A DNA stretch of 64,000 nt, taken from Arsukibacterium sp. UBA5043 (lineage in GTDB: Bacteria > Pseudomonadota > Gammaproteobacteria > Enterobacterales > Alteromonadaceae). The stretch lies in the NCBI GenBank assembly GCA_002415085.1, contig DIBV01000003.1:186001-250000 (forward strand), written 5' to 3'. The position numbers were made by a program, and so were the translations under genes. This document shows, piece after piece, positions 43,782-53,903 of the stretch. The notes under the pieces were generated by a model that saw only the letters and a program-made list of their open reading frames with translations, was not told the DNA's origin and did not search any database. How positions within the stretch are numbered: position 1 is the first letter of the stretch; every line of letters begins with the position of its first letter.

Positions 43782-45119
43782 ATGATAAAACTCAAGAAAG
43801 GCTTGGACATTCCCCTCGCAGGCAGTCCTAAACAAGAGATCAGTACGGGTAATGCCATTACTACCGTCGCCATTTTAGGCGAAGAGTATGTGGGCATGCG
43901 TCCGACGATGGCAGTCGAAGAAGGTGATGTGGTAAAAAAAGGTCAGGTGCTTTTCGAAGATAAGAAAAACCCTGGCGTTAAATTTACTGCACCTCTGGCA
44001 GGTACCGTCAAAGAAATTAACCGTGGTGCTAAGCGGGTATTACAATCTGTTGTTATTGCCGTTAACGGTAATGAGGCAGAGCAATTCAATCGCTACAGCG
44101 CTGATCAGCTGGCCGGCTTAAGCCGCGAGCAAGTCACTGAAAACCTTGTTAATTCAGGGTTGTGGACTGCTTTGCGCACCCGTCCTTTCAGTCAGATCCC
44201 AGCGATTGACAGCACACCACGAGCGATATTTGTCAATGCCATGGATACCAATCCACTGGCAGCGGATCCCACCGTGATTATTAACGCGCAAGCGGAAGCC
44301 TTTACGCAGGGCCTTACCCTGTTAGGAAAGCTGACGGATGGCAAAGTATATTTGACCAGAAAGCCGGGTAGCCAACTACCTGAAAGCTCTGCAGTTGAAG
44401 TCGCTGAGTTTGATGGTCCGCATCCTGCCGGATTGGTGGGAACGCATATCCACTTTTTAGAACCGGTTAGTATGAAAAAAGTGGTTTGGCATATTGGTTA
44501 TCAGGATGTGATTGCCATGGCTAAACTGTTTTTAAGCGGTGAGCTTGATGCCAGCCGGGTGGTGGCGTTGTGCGGTCCTGTAGTGAAATCACCACGTTTA
44601 ATCAAAACAGTGCAGGGTGCATCATTGGCTGAGTTAACCAAAGATGAACTCAATGAAGGTAAAAACCGTATCATATCAGGCTCAGTGCTGGCAGGTAGCA
44701 GCGCTCACGGTGTCCATGGTTACCTGGGTCGTTATCATAATCAGGTATCGGTGCTTGCTGAAGGATACGAGAAAGAATTTTTAGGTTGGATAGCCCCGGG
44801 CGCCACCAAATTCTCGGTAACCCGAGCGTATTTGTCGCATCTGAGTCCGAAGCGTTTGTTTAATATGACAACGACCACCAACGGCTCATCACGAGCTATG
44901 GTGCCAATTGGTAATTACGAGCGCGTTATGCCGCTGGATGTATTGCCAACTCTGTTGTTACGGGACTTAATTTCCGGTGATACCGACAGCGCCCAAACCC
45001 TGGGTTGCCTGGAGTTAGACGAAGAAGATTTGTCATTGTGCACCTTTGTGTGTCCTGGCAAATACGACTACGGCACTATTCTTCGCAGCTGCTTGACGAC
45101 CATCCAGAAGGAAGGCTAA
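43782..45119 (+). CDS. nqrA: Na+-translocating NADH:quinone reductase subunit A
   Basis: NqrA is the cytoplasmic, quinone-site-associated subunit of Na+-NQR. From ATG 43782 ([14 protein letters not shown], matching the family start; a GTG 12 bases earlier is less likely) it has 445 residues, close to the Vibrio protein. The N-terminal biotinyl-lipoyl-like domain ([17 protein letters not shown]) and the Rnf/Nqr-specific regions are intact. It starts the operon nqrABCDEF, with nqrB following 2 bases after its stop. Confidence 0.97.
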   Translation: MIKLKKGLDIPLAGSPKQEISTGNAITTVAILGEEYVGMRPTMAVEEGDVVKKGQVLFEDKKNPGVKFTAPLAGTVKEINRGAKRVLQSVVIAVNGNEAEQFNRYSADQLAGLSREQVTENLVNSGLWTALRTRPFSQIPAIDSTPRAIFVNAMDTNPLAADPTVIINAQAEAFTQGLTLLGKLTDGKVYLTRKPGSQLPESSAVEVAEFDGPHPAGLVGTHIHFLEPVSMKKVVWHIGYQDVIAMAKLFLSGELDASRVVALCGPVVKSPRLIKTVQGASLAELTKDELNEGKNRIISGSVLAGSSAHGVHGYLGRYHNQVSVLAEGYEKEFLGWIAPGATKFSVTRAYLSHLSPKRLFNMTTTTNGSSRAMVPIGNYERVMPLDVLPTLLLRDLISGDTDSAQTLGCLELDEEDLSLCTFVCPGKYDYGTILRSCLTTIQKEG

Positions 45120-45121
45120 TC

Positions 45122-46327
45122 ATGAGTTTAAAGCATTTTTTAGAGCGCATTGAGCCGCAATTTGAGAAAGGCGGAAAGTACGAAAAGTGGTATGCGCTGT
45201 ACGAAGCAGCGGCGACTATTTTCTATACGCCAGGCTTGGTTACCCGCAATGGAACTCATGTGCGTGATAGTATCGATTTAAAACGCATTATGATTTTTGT
45301 ATGGCTGGCATTATTTCCAGCCTTGTTCTTTGGCATGTTCAATATTGGCCATCAGGCTGTTGAGGCTTTAATTGCCGGCTATGGTATGCCTGATACCTGG
45401 CAAGTCGCTATTTTCCAGTTACTGGGCGGAAATCTCACTGAGGCTTCTGGCTGGGCCGGCAAAATGCTATATGGTGCCGTCTGGTTTATCCCTATTTATG
45501 CCGTGACCTTTATTGTCGGCGGTTTCTGGGAGGTGTTATTTGCTTCAGTGCGCAAGCATGAAGTAAATGAAGGCTTCTTTGTCAGTTCTATCCTGTTCGC
45601 GCTAATTCTGCCAGCCACGATTCCATTGTGGCAGGTTGCACTGGGTATTACCTTCGGTGTGGTTGTGGCGAAAGAAGTGTTTGGTGGAACTGGCCGTAAT
45701 TTCCTGAACCCGGCGCTGGCTGGCCGTGCGTTTTTGTTCTTTGCTTACCCGGCACAGATATCAGGCGATTCGGTGTGGACTGTGGCTGATGGTTATTCAG
45801 GCGCAACCTGGTTAAGCAAAGCGCAGATGGGTGATCTGGATTATACCGCGAACACCGAGTTATGGTGGGACGCTTTCCTGGGCTTTATTCCGGGTTCAGT
45901 TGGTGAAACCTCTGTGCTGGCTTTGTTAGTCGGTGGTTTAGCACTGATCTACTTCCGGATTGCCTCCTGGCGTATCGTGCTGGGTGTGATGATTGGCATG
46001 ATCTTAACCAGCTATCTGTTCAATGCGGTTGGTTCAAACACTAACCCGTTATTTGCCATGCCATGGCATTGGCATCTGGTATTGGGCGGGTTTGCCATCG
46101 GTATGTTCTTTATGGCTACCGACCCGGTTTCGGCGTCATTTACTAATCAGGGTAAATGGGCTTACGGTATCTTGATTGGCTTTATGGTGATTATGATCCG
46201 GGTGGCTAATCCGGCTTACCCTGAAGGTATGATGCTGGCTATCTTGTTTGCCAACCTGTTTGCACCTTTATTCGATTTCTTCGTGGCACAAGCCAATATT
46301 AAGCGGAGGCTGGCACGTAATGTCTAG
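45122..46327 (+). CDS. nqrB: Na+-translocating NADH:quinone reductase subunit B
   Basis: NqrB is the large membrane subunit carrying covalent FMN and riboflavin. From ATG 45122 it has 401 residues with about ten hydrophobic helices. The FMN-attachment threonine is Thr229 in [11 protein letters not shown], matching the flavinylation motif used by ApbE. An upstream in-frame extension into nqrA is not supported. Its last codons overlap nqrC by 8 bases. Confidence 0.97.
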   Translation: MSLKHFLERIEPQFEKGGKYEKWYALYEAAATIFYTPGLVTRNGTHVRDSIDLKRIMIFVWLALFPALFFGMFNIGHQAVEALIAGYGMPDTWQVAIFQLLGGNLTEASGWAGKMLYGAVWFIPIYAVTFIVGGFWEVLFASVRKHEVNEGFFVSSILFALILPATIPLWQVALGITFGVVVAKEVFGGTGRNFLNPALAGRAFLFFAYPAQISGDSVWTVADGYSGATWLSKAQMGDLDYTANTELWWDAFLGFIPGSVGETSVLALLVGGLALIYFRIASWRIVLGVMIGMILTSYLFNAVGSNTNPLFAMPWHWHLVLGGFAIGMFFMATDPVSASFTNQGKWAYGILIGFMVIMIRVANPAYPEGMMLAILFANLFAPLFDFFVAQANIKRRLARNV

Positions 46328-47111
46328 TAATAATGACTCCATCAGCAAAACGCTGATCGTAGTAATCTCGTTGTGTCTGGTATGCGCTATTGTGGTGTCC
46401 ACGGCCGCTGTACAACTGCGGCCGCAACAAAACCAGAATAAACTGCTTGATTCGCAAATCAATATTCTGCGGGCGGTAGGGCTGGTTGAAGGCGCCGCAT
46501 CACCGGAAATGGTGGTTGAGACCTTTAATAAACATATTGAAACGAAACTGGTTGACCTGAACACTGGTGAATTTGTTGAGCGCGATCCAGCAACTTTCGA
46601 TTATCGTAAAGCGTTAAAAGATCCAGAGCAGAGTAAACCGCTGGAGGATGGTAACGACGTCGCGTCCATCCGCCGGATAACGGAGCTGGCGCCGGTTTAC
46701 CTTGCTTATGATGAGCAACGTAACTTAACGGCTTTTGTGATACCGGTACACGGCTATGGCTTGTGGTCTACTATGCACGCATTCTTAGCAATCGAAACCG
46801 ATGGCAATACCATTATCGGTCTGAACTACTATGAGCAGGGCGAAACACCAGGCCTGGGTGGTGAGATTGAAAACCCACGTTGGAAAGCACAGTTTGAAGG
46901 CAAAAAGCTGGTCAACGATGCGGGCGAAGTTGCCCTGGAAGTGAAAAAACCAGGTAATGCTGACCCGGATTCAGCTTATGAAGTTGATGGCTTATCAGGT
47001 GCTACCTTAACTGCGAATGGTGTGCAAAATACCTTCACTTTCTGGATTGGCGAGAACGGCTTCGGCCCATTCTTAGCTAAAGTGCGTCAAGGAGCCTTAA
47101 CGAATGGCTAA
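46320..47111 (+). CDS. nqrC: Na+-translocating NADH:quinone reductase subunit C
   Basis: NqrC has one N-terminal membrane helix (about residues 12-32) and a periplasmic domain with covalent FMN. The FMN threonine is Thr229 in [13 protein letters not shown]. The 263-residue length is from ATG 46320, which overlaps nqrB; a longer upstream frame is rejected. NqrD follows with an 8-base overlap. Both covalent flavin sites in NqrB and NqrC imply ApbE activity, encoded just downstream. Confidence 0.97.
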   Translation: MSSNNDSISKTLIVVISLCLVCAIVVSTAAVQLRPQQNQNKLLDSQINILRAVGLVEGAASPEMVVETFNKHIETKLVDLNTGEFVERDPATFDYRKALKDPEQSKPLEDGNDVASIRRITELAPVYLAYDEQRNLTAFVIPVHGYGLWSTMHAFLAIETDGNTIIGLNYYEQGETPGLGGEIENPRWKAQFEGKKLVNDAGEVALEVKKPGNADPDSAYEVDGLSGATLTANGVQNTFTFWIGENGFGPFLAKVRQGALTNG

Positions 47112-47733
47112 TGCAAAAGAAATTAAAACGGTTCTGTTTGGACCGATTTTTGCTAACAATCCGATCGCTTTGCAGGTGCTCGGAATATGTTCAGCACTGG
47201 CTGTAACCACTAAAATGGATAAAGCGTTAGTAATGTGTATTGCCCTTACTTTCGTAACGGCCTTTTCTAACTTATTTATCTCTACTATCCGCAACCATAT
47301 TCCATCCAGTGTGCGGATTATTGTCCAGATGACCATTATTGCGTCGTTAGTCATCGTGGTTGACCAGTTTCTGAAAGCTTATGCTTATGACGTGGCAAAA
47401 GAGCTGTCGGTGTTTGTCGGTCTGATTATCACTAACTGTATCGTAATGGGCCGGGCAGAGGCTTATGCCATGAAAAGCTCACCTGGTATGAGCTTTTTAG
47501 ATGGTATCGGTAATGGTCTTGGTTACAGCGTTGTGTTGATGGTTGTTGCTTTTATTCGCGAACTGGGTGGTTCAGGCTCCGTGTTTGGTGTGCAAATTAT
47601 GCCACTGATTAGTGAGGGAGGCTGGTATCAGCCGATTGGTTTGCTGTTGATGCCACCAAGCGCCTTTATTATTATCGCCTGCTTTATCTGGATATTACGT
47701 ACATATCGTCCAGAACAAATCGAAAAGGCATAG
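47104..47733 (+). CDS. nqrD: Na+-translocating NADH:quinone reductase subunit D
   Basis: NqrD is a six-helix membrane subunit homologous to NqrE and RnfA/E. The 209-residue protein has the conserved cysteines Cys29 (LGICSALA) and Cys112 (ITNCIVMG), which in the complex help bind an iron centre at the NqrD/NqrE interface. The start overlaps nqrC by 8 bases, and nqrE follows after 10 bases. Confidence 0.97.
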   Translation: MANAKEIKTVLFGPIFANNPIALQVLGICSALAVTTKMDKALVMCIALTFVTAFSNLFISTIRNHIPSSVRIIVQMTIIASLVIVVDQFLKAYAYDVAKELSVFVGLIITNCIVMGRAEAYAMKSSPGMSFLDGIGNGLGYSVVLMVVAFIRELGGSGSVFGVQIMPLISEGGWYQPIGLLLMPPSAFIIIACFIWILRTYRPEQIEKA

Positions 47734-47743
47734 GGAGCATTAC

Positions 47744-48352
47744 ATGGAACATTATGTAAGTTTGTTTGTACGCGCGGTCTTTATCGAGAATCTGGCGTTA
47801 TCGTTCTTCCTGGGGATGTGTACTTTCCTGGCTGTTTCGCAAAAAATTAAAACGGCATTCGGTTTAGGGGTAGCGGTTATTGTGGTGCTGGGTATTTCAG
47901 TACCGGTAAATAACCTTGTTTACAATGTGTTGCTGGCACCTGGTGCACTTGAGTGGGCGGGCTTTCCAGAAGCTGATTTAAGCTTTCTGGGCTTCTTAAC
48001 CTATATCGGGGTAATCGCTGCGCTGGTACAGATTCTGGAAATGATTTTAGACAAGTTTTTTCCGGCACTGTACAACGCATTGGGCATATTCCTGCCTTTG
48101 ATAACCGTAAACTGCGCAATCTTTGGTGCAGTAGCCTTTATGGTTGAACGCGACTATAACTTTGGCGAAAGCGTAGTATTTGGTTTGGGCAGCGGCGTTG
48201 GCTGGGCACTGGCCATTACCTTGCTGGCAGGTATTCGTGAGAAGTTAAAGTATGCGGATATCCCTGCTGGTTTACGCGGCTTAGGGTCTACCTTTTTGGT
48301 AGTGGGTTTAATGGGATTAGGCTTTATGTCTTTCTCTGGCGTTTCACTGTAA
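47744..48352 (+). CDS. nqrE: Na+-translocating NADH:quinone reductase subunit E
   Basis: NqrE is the second of two related membrane subunits. It has 202 residues, six helices and the matching cysteines Cys26 (LGMCTFLA) and Cys125 (TVNCAIFG), completing the NqrD/NqrE iron site. A GGGAG ribosome site precedes ATG. nqrF follows after 20 bases. Confidence 0.97.
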   Translation: MEHYVSLFVRAVFIENLALSFFLGMCTFLAVSQKIKTAFGLGVAVIVVLGISVPVNNLVYNVLLAPGALEWAGFPEADLSFLGFLTYIGVIAALVQILEMILDKFFPALYNALGIFLPLITVNCAIFGAVAFMVERDYNFGESVVFGLGSGVGWALAITLLAGIREKLKYADIPAGLRGLGSTFLVVGLMGLGFMSFSGVSL

Positions 48353-48372
48353 AGCAGTAGAGGGAAAATACA

Positions 48373-49599
48373 ATGCAAGAGATCTATCTTGGCGTTGGCA
48401 TGTTCACCATAGTGGTTTTGATGCTGGTGTTTATTATCCTGGCAGCAAAATCCAAGTTGGTGGCCAGTGGCGACATCACTATCAGTATTAATCACGATCC
48501 TGATAAAGCCATTAAAACCAAAGCAGGCGGTAAGCTACTGGGTGCACTGGCTGATAATGGCATTTTCTTATCATCGGCCTGTGGTGGCGGTGGTTCTTGT
48601 GGCCAGTGCCGGGTGCATATTAAGTCAGGTGGGGGTGAAATACTGCCAACTGAAATGGGCCATATTACCAAAGGCGAAGCACGCGAAGGTTGTCGTTTAT
48701 CCTGTCAGGTTGCCGTTAAGTCTGATATGGAAATTGAAGTTGAAGAAGAAATCTTTGGTATTAAAAAATGGGATTGCGAAGTTATCTCTAACGATAACAA
48801 AGCGACCTTTATCAAAGAACTTAAGATGGCTATCCCAGACGGTGAATCAGTACCGTTTCGCGCTGGTGGTTACATCCAGATTGAAGCGCCACCGCATCAT
48901 GTTAAATATAAAGACTTTGATGTGCCGGAGAAATTCCGCGGTGACTGGGAACGCTTTAACTTCTTCAGTTTAGAGTCGAAAGTAGATGACGAAACTATCC
49001 GGGCCTATTCGATGGCTAATTATCCGGATGAAGAAGGCATTATCATGCTGAACGTGCGGATCGCCACACCACCGCCAAATAATCTGAGCCTGCCGTGCGG
49101 TAAAATGTCGTCTTACATCTGGAGCCTGAAAGAAGGCGATAAGGTGACAATTTCTGGTCCGTTTGGTGAGTTCTTTGCTAAAGAAACCGAAGCTGAAATG
49201 GTGTTTATTGGTGGTGGTGCCGGTATGGCGCCAATGCGTTCGCACCTGTTTGACCAGCTGCGCCGCCTCAAATCAAAACGCAAAATCAGCTTCTGGTACG
49301 GTGCGCGCTCTAAACGTGAAATGTTCTACGTTGAAGACTTCGACATGCTGGCAGCCGAAAACGACAACTTTGAATGGCACGTAGCGTTATCTGATCCACA
49401 GCCGGAAGACAACTGGGATGGTTACACCGGGTTTATTCATAATGTTATTTATGAAAACTACCTGAAAAAACATAAAGCTCCGGAAGATTGTGAGTTTTAT
49501 ATGTGTGGACCGCCAATGATGAATAAGGCTGTTATCAATATGCTTAAAGATCTTGGCGTAGAAGACGATAATATCCTGTTAGATGATTTTGGTGGTTAA
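48373..49599 (+). CDS. nqrF: Na+-translocating NADH:quinone reductase subunit F
   Basis: NqrF accepts electrons from NADH. The 408-residue protein has an N-terminal membrane helix, a ferredoxin-like domain with four 2Fe-2S cysteines (Cys70, Cys76, Cys79, Cys111, the same spacing as in Vibrio), and a FAD/NADH domain with RAYSMANYP and [12 protein letters not shown], ending in [11 protein letters not shown] strong terminator-like hairpin follows the stop, before apbE. Confidence 0.98.
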   Translation: MQEIYLGVGMFTIVVLMLVFIILAAKSKLVASGDITISINHDPDKAIKTKAGGKLLGALADNGIFLSSACGGGGSCGQCRVHIKSGGGEILPTEMGHITKGEAREGCRLSCQVAVKSDMEIEVEEEIFGIKKWDCEVISNDNKATFIKELKMAIPDGESVPFRAGGYIQIEAPPHHVKYKDFDVPEKFRGDWERFNFFSLESKVDDETIRAYSMANYPDEEGIIMLNVRIATPPPNNLSLPCGKMSSYIWSLKEGDKVTISGPFGEFFAKETEAEMVFIGGGAGMAPMRSHLFDQLRRLKSKRKISFWYGARSKREMFYVEDFDMLAAENDNFEWHVALSDPQPEDNWDGYTGFIHNVIYENYLKKHKAPEDCEFYMCGPPMMNKAVINMLKDLGVEDDNILLDDFGG

Positions 49600-49623
49600 C
49601 TCACCATTTTCTTAGGCAAGTTA

Positions 49624-49652
49624 AAAGGGGTAACGTTCTGCGTTGCCCCTTT
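49624..49652 (+). terminator. Strong hairpin between nqrF and apbE
   Basis: AAAGGGGTAACG and CGTTGCCCCTTT form a 12-bp stem with one T-G pair and a 5-base loop. Only three T bases are available at the end, so read-through is likely and apbE/nqrM could be expressed at a lower level than nqrA-F. Confidence 0.7.
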
Positions 49653-49678
49653 ATGTTATTAGAAGGCTGGCAGAATAT

Positions 49679-50713
49679 ATGATGCAACGCGTTTATTCTT
49701 TTTCGTTTGTCTGGTTGCTTGGCATAAGTTTATGGTTGGCTGGTTGCACACCTGAAACGCAGTTACCGCAAGAGCAGGTATTACAGGGCAGCACTATGGG
49801 TACTACCTATAGTGTAAAGTTTTTCAGTGATCTGCCTGTTGATCAACAAAGGTTACAGCAGCAGATGGAACAGGAGCTGGAACTGATTAACGACTTGATG
49901 TCGACCTACCGGCCCACATCTGAATTGATGCGCTTTAATCAGCAACAGACAACAGAACCTTTCACGCTGAGTGAACAAACAGCCAAAGTTATTGCCGAAG
50001 CAATAAGGATAGGGCTGCAAACTGATGGCGTACTGGATATTACCGTAGGGCCGCTGGTTGAGAAATGGGGCTTTGGTGCTAATGGCCGGATTACTGAACG
50101 TCCTGCCCCAGAGGCGCTCAATGCGCTGCAGGATTTTGTAGGGTTGGATAAAATCAGCCTTAGCCAACAGCATTTAACAAAAAAGGATAGTCGGGTCGCA
50201 CTGGATTTATCAACAATAGCCAAAGGATACGGTGTTGATCGCCTGGCAGAAATTCTCGTGGCGAACCATGTGACCGATTATCTGGTCGATATTGGTGGTG
50301 AAATGCGGGTAAGTGGCAGTAAACCCGGCCGGGAATGGCGGGTGGCCATTGAAAAGCCAGTGGCTGGCCAGCGGGCGCTGCAAAGGGTCCTTAGGCCTGG
50401 CAATATGGCGGTAGCCACGTCGGGTGATTACCGCAATTATTTTGAGCAGGACGGCGTTCGTTACTCTCATCTGATTGATCCGCGAACCGCTGAGCCTATT
50501 GCGCACCGGACGGTATCAAGTACCGTTATACACCCCAGTAGTATGACGGCAGATGGTTATGCGACCGCGTTACATATTATGAGTGCAGAGGAAGCGCTGC
50601 AATTTGCTAATCAGCACCAGCTTGCTGCACTGATTATTGTAAAAACTGACGAGGGCTTTACCGAGTGGGTAAGCGACGCGTTTAAACCTTATTTAGTTGA
50701 CGAGGAGAGGTAA
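49679..50713 (+). CDS. apbE: FAD:protein FMN transferase ApbE
   Basis: ApbE attaches FMN covalently to threonines of NqrB and NqrC. From ATG 49679 it has 344 residues with a lipoprotein signal (LWLAGC). Motifs include GSTMGTTYSVKFF, STIAKGYGVDRLAEIL, YLVDIGGEMRVSG and the Mg2+ segment SHLIDPRTAEP, plus TADGYATALHIM. A TTG 36 bases earlier lies inside the hairpin and is rejected. nqrM starts 3 bases after its stop. Confidence 0.95.
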   Translation: MMQRVYSFSFVWLLGISLWLAGCTPETQLPQEQVLQGSTMGTTYSVKFFSDLPVDQQRLQQQMEQELELINDLMSTYRPTSELMRFNQQQTTEPFTLSEQTAKVIAEAIRIGLQTDGVLDITVGPLVEKWGFGANGRITERPAPEALNALQDFVGLDKISLSQQHLTKKDSRVALDLSTIAKGYGVDRLAEILVANHVTDYLVDIGGEMRVSGSKPGREWRVAIEKPVAGQRALQRVLRPGNMAVATSGDYRNYFEQDGVRYSHLIDPRTAEPIAHRTVSSTVIHPSSMTADGYATALHIMSAEEALQFANQHQLAALIIVKTDEGFTEWVSDAFKPYLVDEER

Positions 50714-50716
50714 GTA

Positions 50717-50929
50717 ATGGCAGTTTTTCTTTTTACCTTTGGATTGTTTCTGGTGGTGGTTCTGGCCATGGCCATTGGTTTTGTGGTGCAGCGGAAAACC
50801 CTGGCCGGCAGTTGTGGCGGCCTTGGCGCATTAAATATTGCCAAAGCATGTGATTGTGATACACCCTGTGAGAAAAGACAAAAGCGCCTGGATAAAGAAA
50901 AATTCTGGCAGGATAATAAAATCATCTGA
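50717..50929 (+). CDS. nqrM: NQR maturation protein NqrM
   Basis: NqrM (70 residues, formerly DUF539) is required for Na+-NQR maturation, probably by delivering iron for the NqrD/NqrE site. It has an N-terminal helix (about residues 4-23) and the cysteine pattern SCGGLGALNIAKACDCDTPC that defines the family. It follows apbE by 3 bases and completes the gene set. Confidence 0.95.
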   Translation: MAVFLFTFGLFLVVVLAMAIGFVVQRKTLAGSCGGLGALNIAKACDCDTPCEKRQKRLDKEKFWQDNKII

Positions 50930-51032
50930 ATTGTGGATCTGAGCGTATAGGTTAAGCTATTACACAGAGCAGGCTATGGCGACCGCTAACAGCCTGCAAT
51001 TTGTTTAACATTTCACGCTAAGGATAACAACC

Positions 51033-51896
51033 ATGTTCAGGTTACAACCTCTTACGCTGCTCCTGCTGCTGTTTTTAAGCTTGCCGGCATTAGCTAACCG
51101 TTTTGCCAACGTCGAGATAAACGCCACACCTCTGGCCGATAATCTGTATATGCTGACTGGCTCAGGTGGCAATATGGCGGCGCTGGTGACGGCTAACCAA
51201 GTGATACTCATTGATGCCCAGTATGCCGAGCTGGCAGATAAAATAAACGCCAAGCTGGCAGAGCTCAGCGACGGCAAAACGCTTGGTACCCTGATTAATA
51301 CCCATATGCATGGCGATCATGTCAATGGCAACAGCGCGTTAATGCCAACACGGATTATTGCCCACGCCAATGTGCTCAAGCGCTTAACTGCCGATGCATC
51401 ATTTCCCCGCTCTGGTTTACCTACCGAAACCTTTACTAAGCAACTCAATTTGAATCTCAATGGCCAGGCACTGCGGTTAGAATATTTACCGCCCAGCCAC
51501 ACCGATGGCGATATTATTGTCTGGTTTGAAGGTAAAAATGTCGTGCATATGGGTGATATGCTGTTTGAAGGGCGCTTTCCTTTTATTGACTTAAATAATG
51601 GTGGTTCGGTACGCGGGTATATCGCCAACGTGGCCTATGTCATAAACCAGATAGATGACGAAACTAAAGTGGTCCCGGGCCATGGCCAGCTGACGGATAA
51701 AGCAGGGCTGCAACGCTTTCACCAGATGATGGTGGCAACTCTGGCGCAGGTAGAACAGCAGCAGGCAAAAGGCTTAAGCAACGAGCAAATTATCGCTGCC
51801 GGGCTGGGTGAGCAATGGAAAAACTGGCACTGGAATTTTATTACTGAGGAGCGCTGGATTACTACCTTGTTACAGGCAGAACCGCTGACCCGCTAA
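51033..51896 (+). CDS. Periplasmic MBL-fold metallo-hydrolase
   Basis: This 287-residue protein has a signal peptide (LLLLFLSLPALA) and the metallo-beta-lactamase fold with the zinc motif HMHGDH (INTHMHGDHVNGN), the later His in SHTDGDIIVWF, and VPGHGQL. It resembles the SoxH/quinoprotein-relay hydrolase group more than true beta-lactamases, so resistance cannot be inferred. Substrate unknown. AAGGA precedes ATG. It is convergent with dbpA, with a long hairpin between them. Confidence 0.85.
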   Translation: MFRLQPLTLLLLLFLSLPALANRFANVEINATPLADNLYMLTGSGGNMAALVTANQVILIDAQYAELADKINAKLAELSDGKTLGTLINTHMHGDHVNGNSALMPTRIIAHANVLKRLTADASFPRSGLPTETFTKQLNLNLNGQALRLEYLPPSHTDGDIIVWFEGKNVVHMGDMLFEGRFPFIDLNNGGSVRGYIANVAYVINQIDDETKVVPGHGQLTDKAGLQRFHQMMVATLAQVEQQQAKGLSNEQIIAAGLGEQWKNWHWNFITEERWITTLLQAEPLTR

Positions 51897-51920
51897 GGGG
51901 TTGGTTAGCTGCCGCGTTAT

Positions 51921-51957
51921 CGCGTGTCGCCAGCGTTATTCACCCTGGCGACACGCG
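51921..51957. terminator. 13-bp hairpin between MBL hydrolase and dbpA
   Basis: CGCGTGTCGCCAG and CTGGCGACACGCG form a perfect 13-bp stem with an 11-base loop. It lies between convergent genes. There is no T-tract on either strand, so a bidirectional barrier is more likely than a classic terminator. Confidence 0.65.
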
Positions 51958-52002
51958 CAAGTCTCATACCTTAAGCCCCAAGCCATTGCACGGGCAAGCA
52001 GC

Positions 52003-53382
52003 TTATAAACGCCATACCCGGTACTTTTTACCCTTCATTTTGCCATCGTTCAGCAGCGTCAATGCCTGTTTTGCCACCCTACGGCTAACAGCAACAAAAG
52101 CCACAGTGTCTAACATTTGTATTTTACCAATATCAGCAAACACAATCTGGGCACTGCTGGTCAGCGCGCCAACAATGTCACCCGGCCGCAGCTTATGTTT
52201 TTTACCGCCATCAATTTGCAGAGTCTGCATCGCAGGCTCAGGCAAGGCTTGCGCCAATACTGACTCGCTGGGCAAGGGCAGGGCATCTATTTCCAGCTCC
52301 AGTTGTCCGGCCAGCGCGCTGAGCTTGGCGCCATCATCCGGGCTCAGCAATGAACACGCCAGGCCACTGTTGCCGGCACGACCCGTGCGGCCAATCCGGT
52401 GGGTATGGGTGGCGACATCATGTGCCAGCTGGTAATTAATCACTAAATCCAGTTTATCGATATCCAGGCCTCGGGCTGCAACATCCGTGGCCACTAACAC
52501 GCTCACACTATTGTTACTGAACTTAAGTAACGCATGCTCGCGGTCGCGTTGTTCTAAATCGCCGTGTAAGGCCATCACACTGACACCAGCGAGCTTTAAG
52601 GTATCAGCCAGTTCCTGTGTTTCCCGCTTGGTATTGCAAAATACCACCGTGCTGGAAGGCTGAAACCGGTGGAGCAGCAGTTTAACGGCGTCGCTGCGCC
52701 TGGTGCCATCCAATTGATAGAACTGCTGTTCAATACTGCTTTGGGTATGTGGGCTGGTCACGGTAACCGTAACCGGGTTTTGCATAATACTGTCAGCTAT
52801 CTGGCGCACAGCCTTATCAAAGGTGGCACTAAATAGCAGGGTTTGGCGCTCAGTTGGAACATTTGCCAGAATAGCGTTCAGCGCATCAGCAAAGCCCATC
52901 TCAAGCATCCGGTCTGCTTCATCCAGCACTAAGGTGGTTAATTCAGTCAAATCCAGTCGTTGCTGCTGCAGATGATCCAGCACCCGACCTGGTGTGCCAA
53001 CAATAATATGGGCGCCATGTTCCAGTGACACAATCTGGCTGCGACTGGGCACACCACCACATAGGGTTAATACTTTAATATTATGAATATTGCGGGCGAG
53101 TTTACGAATTTCGGCGGCAACCTGCTCAGCCAGCTCCCGGGTGGGGCAAAGTACCAGTGTTTGAATTCGGTAGCGTTTGACATCCAGTTTGGCCAGCAGC
53201 CCCAAGGCAAAGGCCGCTGTTTTACCAGAGCCGGTTTTCGCCTGGGCAATCACATCTTTACCGTCGAGTATTGCAGGCAAGCTTTGTGCCTGCACGGCGG
53301 TCATCTGGTGATATTCAAGGCTGGTTAAGCATTCAAGTAAAGGTGTTGGCAAGGCCAGTTGGCTAAAAGCGAGATCGGACAC
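52003..53382 (-). CDS. dbpA: ATP-dependent RNA helicase DbpA
   Basis: DbpA is a DEAD-box helicase that acts on helix 92 of 23S rRNA during large-subunit assembly. The 459-residue protein has the Q motif (HQMTAVQAQSLP), AKTGSGKT, LDEADRML, SAT, HRIGRTGRAG and a C-terminal RNA-binding domain beginning near KHKLRPGDIVGAL. The start is GTG with AGGA 7 bases upstream. A hairpin at 53395 lies in front of it. The bactofilin gene is upstream on the same strand. Confidence 0.95.
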   Translation of the reverse strand: MSDLAFSQLALPTPLLECLTSLEYHQMTAVQAQSLPAILDGKDVIAQAKTGSGKTAAFALGLLAKLDVKRYRIQTLVLCPTRELAEQVAAEIRKLARNIHNIKVLTLCGGVPSRSQIVSLEHGAHIIVGTPGRVLDHLQQQRLDLTELTTLVLDEADRMLEMGFADALNAILANVPTERQTLLFSATFDKAVRQIADSIMQNPVTVTVTSPHTQSSIEQQFYQLDGTRRSDAVKLLLHRFQPSSTVVFCNTKRETQELADTLKLAGVSVMALHGDLEQRDREHALLKFSNNSVSVLVATDVAARGLDIDKLDLVINYQLAHDVATHTHRIGRTGRAGNSGLACSLLSPDDGAKLSALAGQLELEIDALPLPSESVLAQALPEPAMQTLQIDGGKKHKLRPGDIVGALTSSAQIVFADIGKIQMLDTVAFVAVSRRVAKQALTLLNDGKMKGKKYRVWRL

Positions 53383-53394
53383 AATGAAATCCTG

Positions 53395-53431
53395 TAACTA
53401 AAAAACAGGACGCCGCCTGCAAGGGGGCGGC
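53395..53431 (-). terminator. Terminator-like hairpin between bactofilin and dbpA
   Basis: On the minus strand GCCGCC, an 8-base loop and GGCGGC are followed eleven bases later by a run of T. It probably ends the M23/bactofilin transcript before dbpA, whose start codon is 13 bases further on. Confidence 0.55.
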
Positions 53432-53471
53432 ATTATAGCAGATGTGATTGGAGCATGTTGACGTTTTGTAC

Positions 53472-53903
53472 TTACGCTTTATTTTCAATCCGGTTGTCGC
53501 TGACGGCTTCATCCTGTTGTTCAGTTTTTGTCAGACTGATTACCTGGTCTTGCGAAGTGCGATGGGTTTCGCCTATAAAGCTGCCACCACGCTCAATACA
53601 TAAATCGTCGCTATGAATAATACCCAGGGCTTTACCCTGCGGCAGAATTTCTACCGTGTTGGCAAACAGCTCGCCGTCAAACAAACCATTAATGATCACT
53701 TTATCAGCGGTTACTTGTGCCTTAACCCGACCAGCTGCACTGATAATTAACGTTTTTTCACTGGTGATTACGCCTTCGACGTAACCATCTACCTGCATAT
53801 CGCAACTTAATCGGAGGCTTCCGATAATTGAGCATCCCGCAGCGATGACAGTTGTAGTTGTGTGCTTGCTTTGGTTTGCAGCATCGTTACTAAAGAATCC
53901 CAT
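53472..53903 (-). CDS. Bactofilin (polymer-forming cytoskeletal protein)
   Basis: This 143-residue protein has the right-handed beta-helix pattern of bactofilins: VIAAGCSIIGSLRLSCDMQVDGYVEGVI, then repeated short strands such as AGRVKAQVTADKVIINGLFDGELFANTVEIL. Bactofilins polymerise without nucleotides and scaffold cell-wall enzymes. The start is clear: GGAG 6 bases before ATG. Its first 97 bases overlap the 3' end of the M23 peptidase gene in another frame, and the overlapping part includes the beginning of the conserved fold. Confidence 0.9.
   Translation of the reverse strand: MGFFSNDAANQSKHTTTTVIAAGCSIIGSLRLSCDMQVDGYVEGVITSEKTLIISAAGRVKAQVTADKVIINGLFDGELFANTVEILPQGKALGIIHSDDLCIERGGSFIGETHRTSQDQVISLTKTEQQDEAVSDNRIENKA

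Noticed and set aside
45005-45121. N-terminal extension of nqrB into nqrA
   Set aside because: The extension matches no NqrB; ATG 45122 gives the family start and follows the nqrA stop.
51033-51896. MBL-fold protein as a beta-lactamase
   Set aside because: The fold is shared by many hydrolases; nothing in the sequence points to beta-lactam cleavage.
53388-53411. LexA-like box near the dbpA start (CTGT and ACAG arms)
   Set aside because: The spacing is one base too long (9 instead of 8 between arms), and dbpA is not an expected SOS gene.
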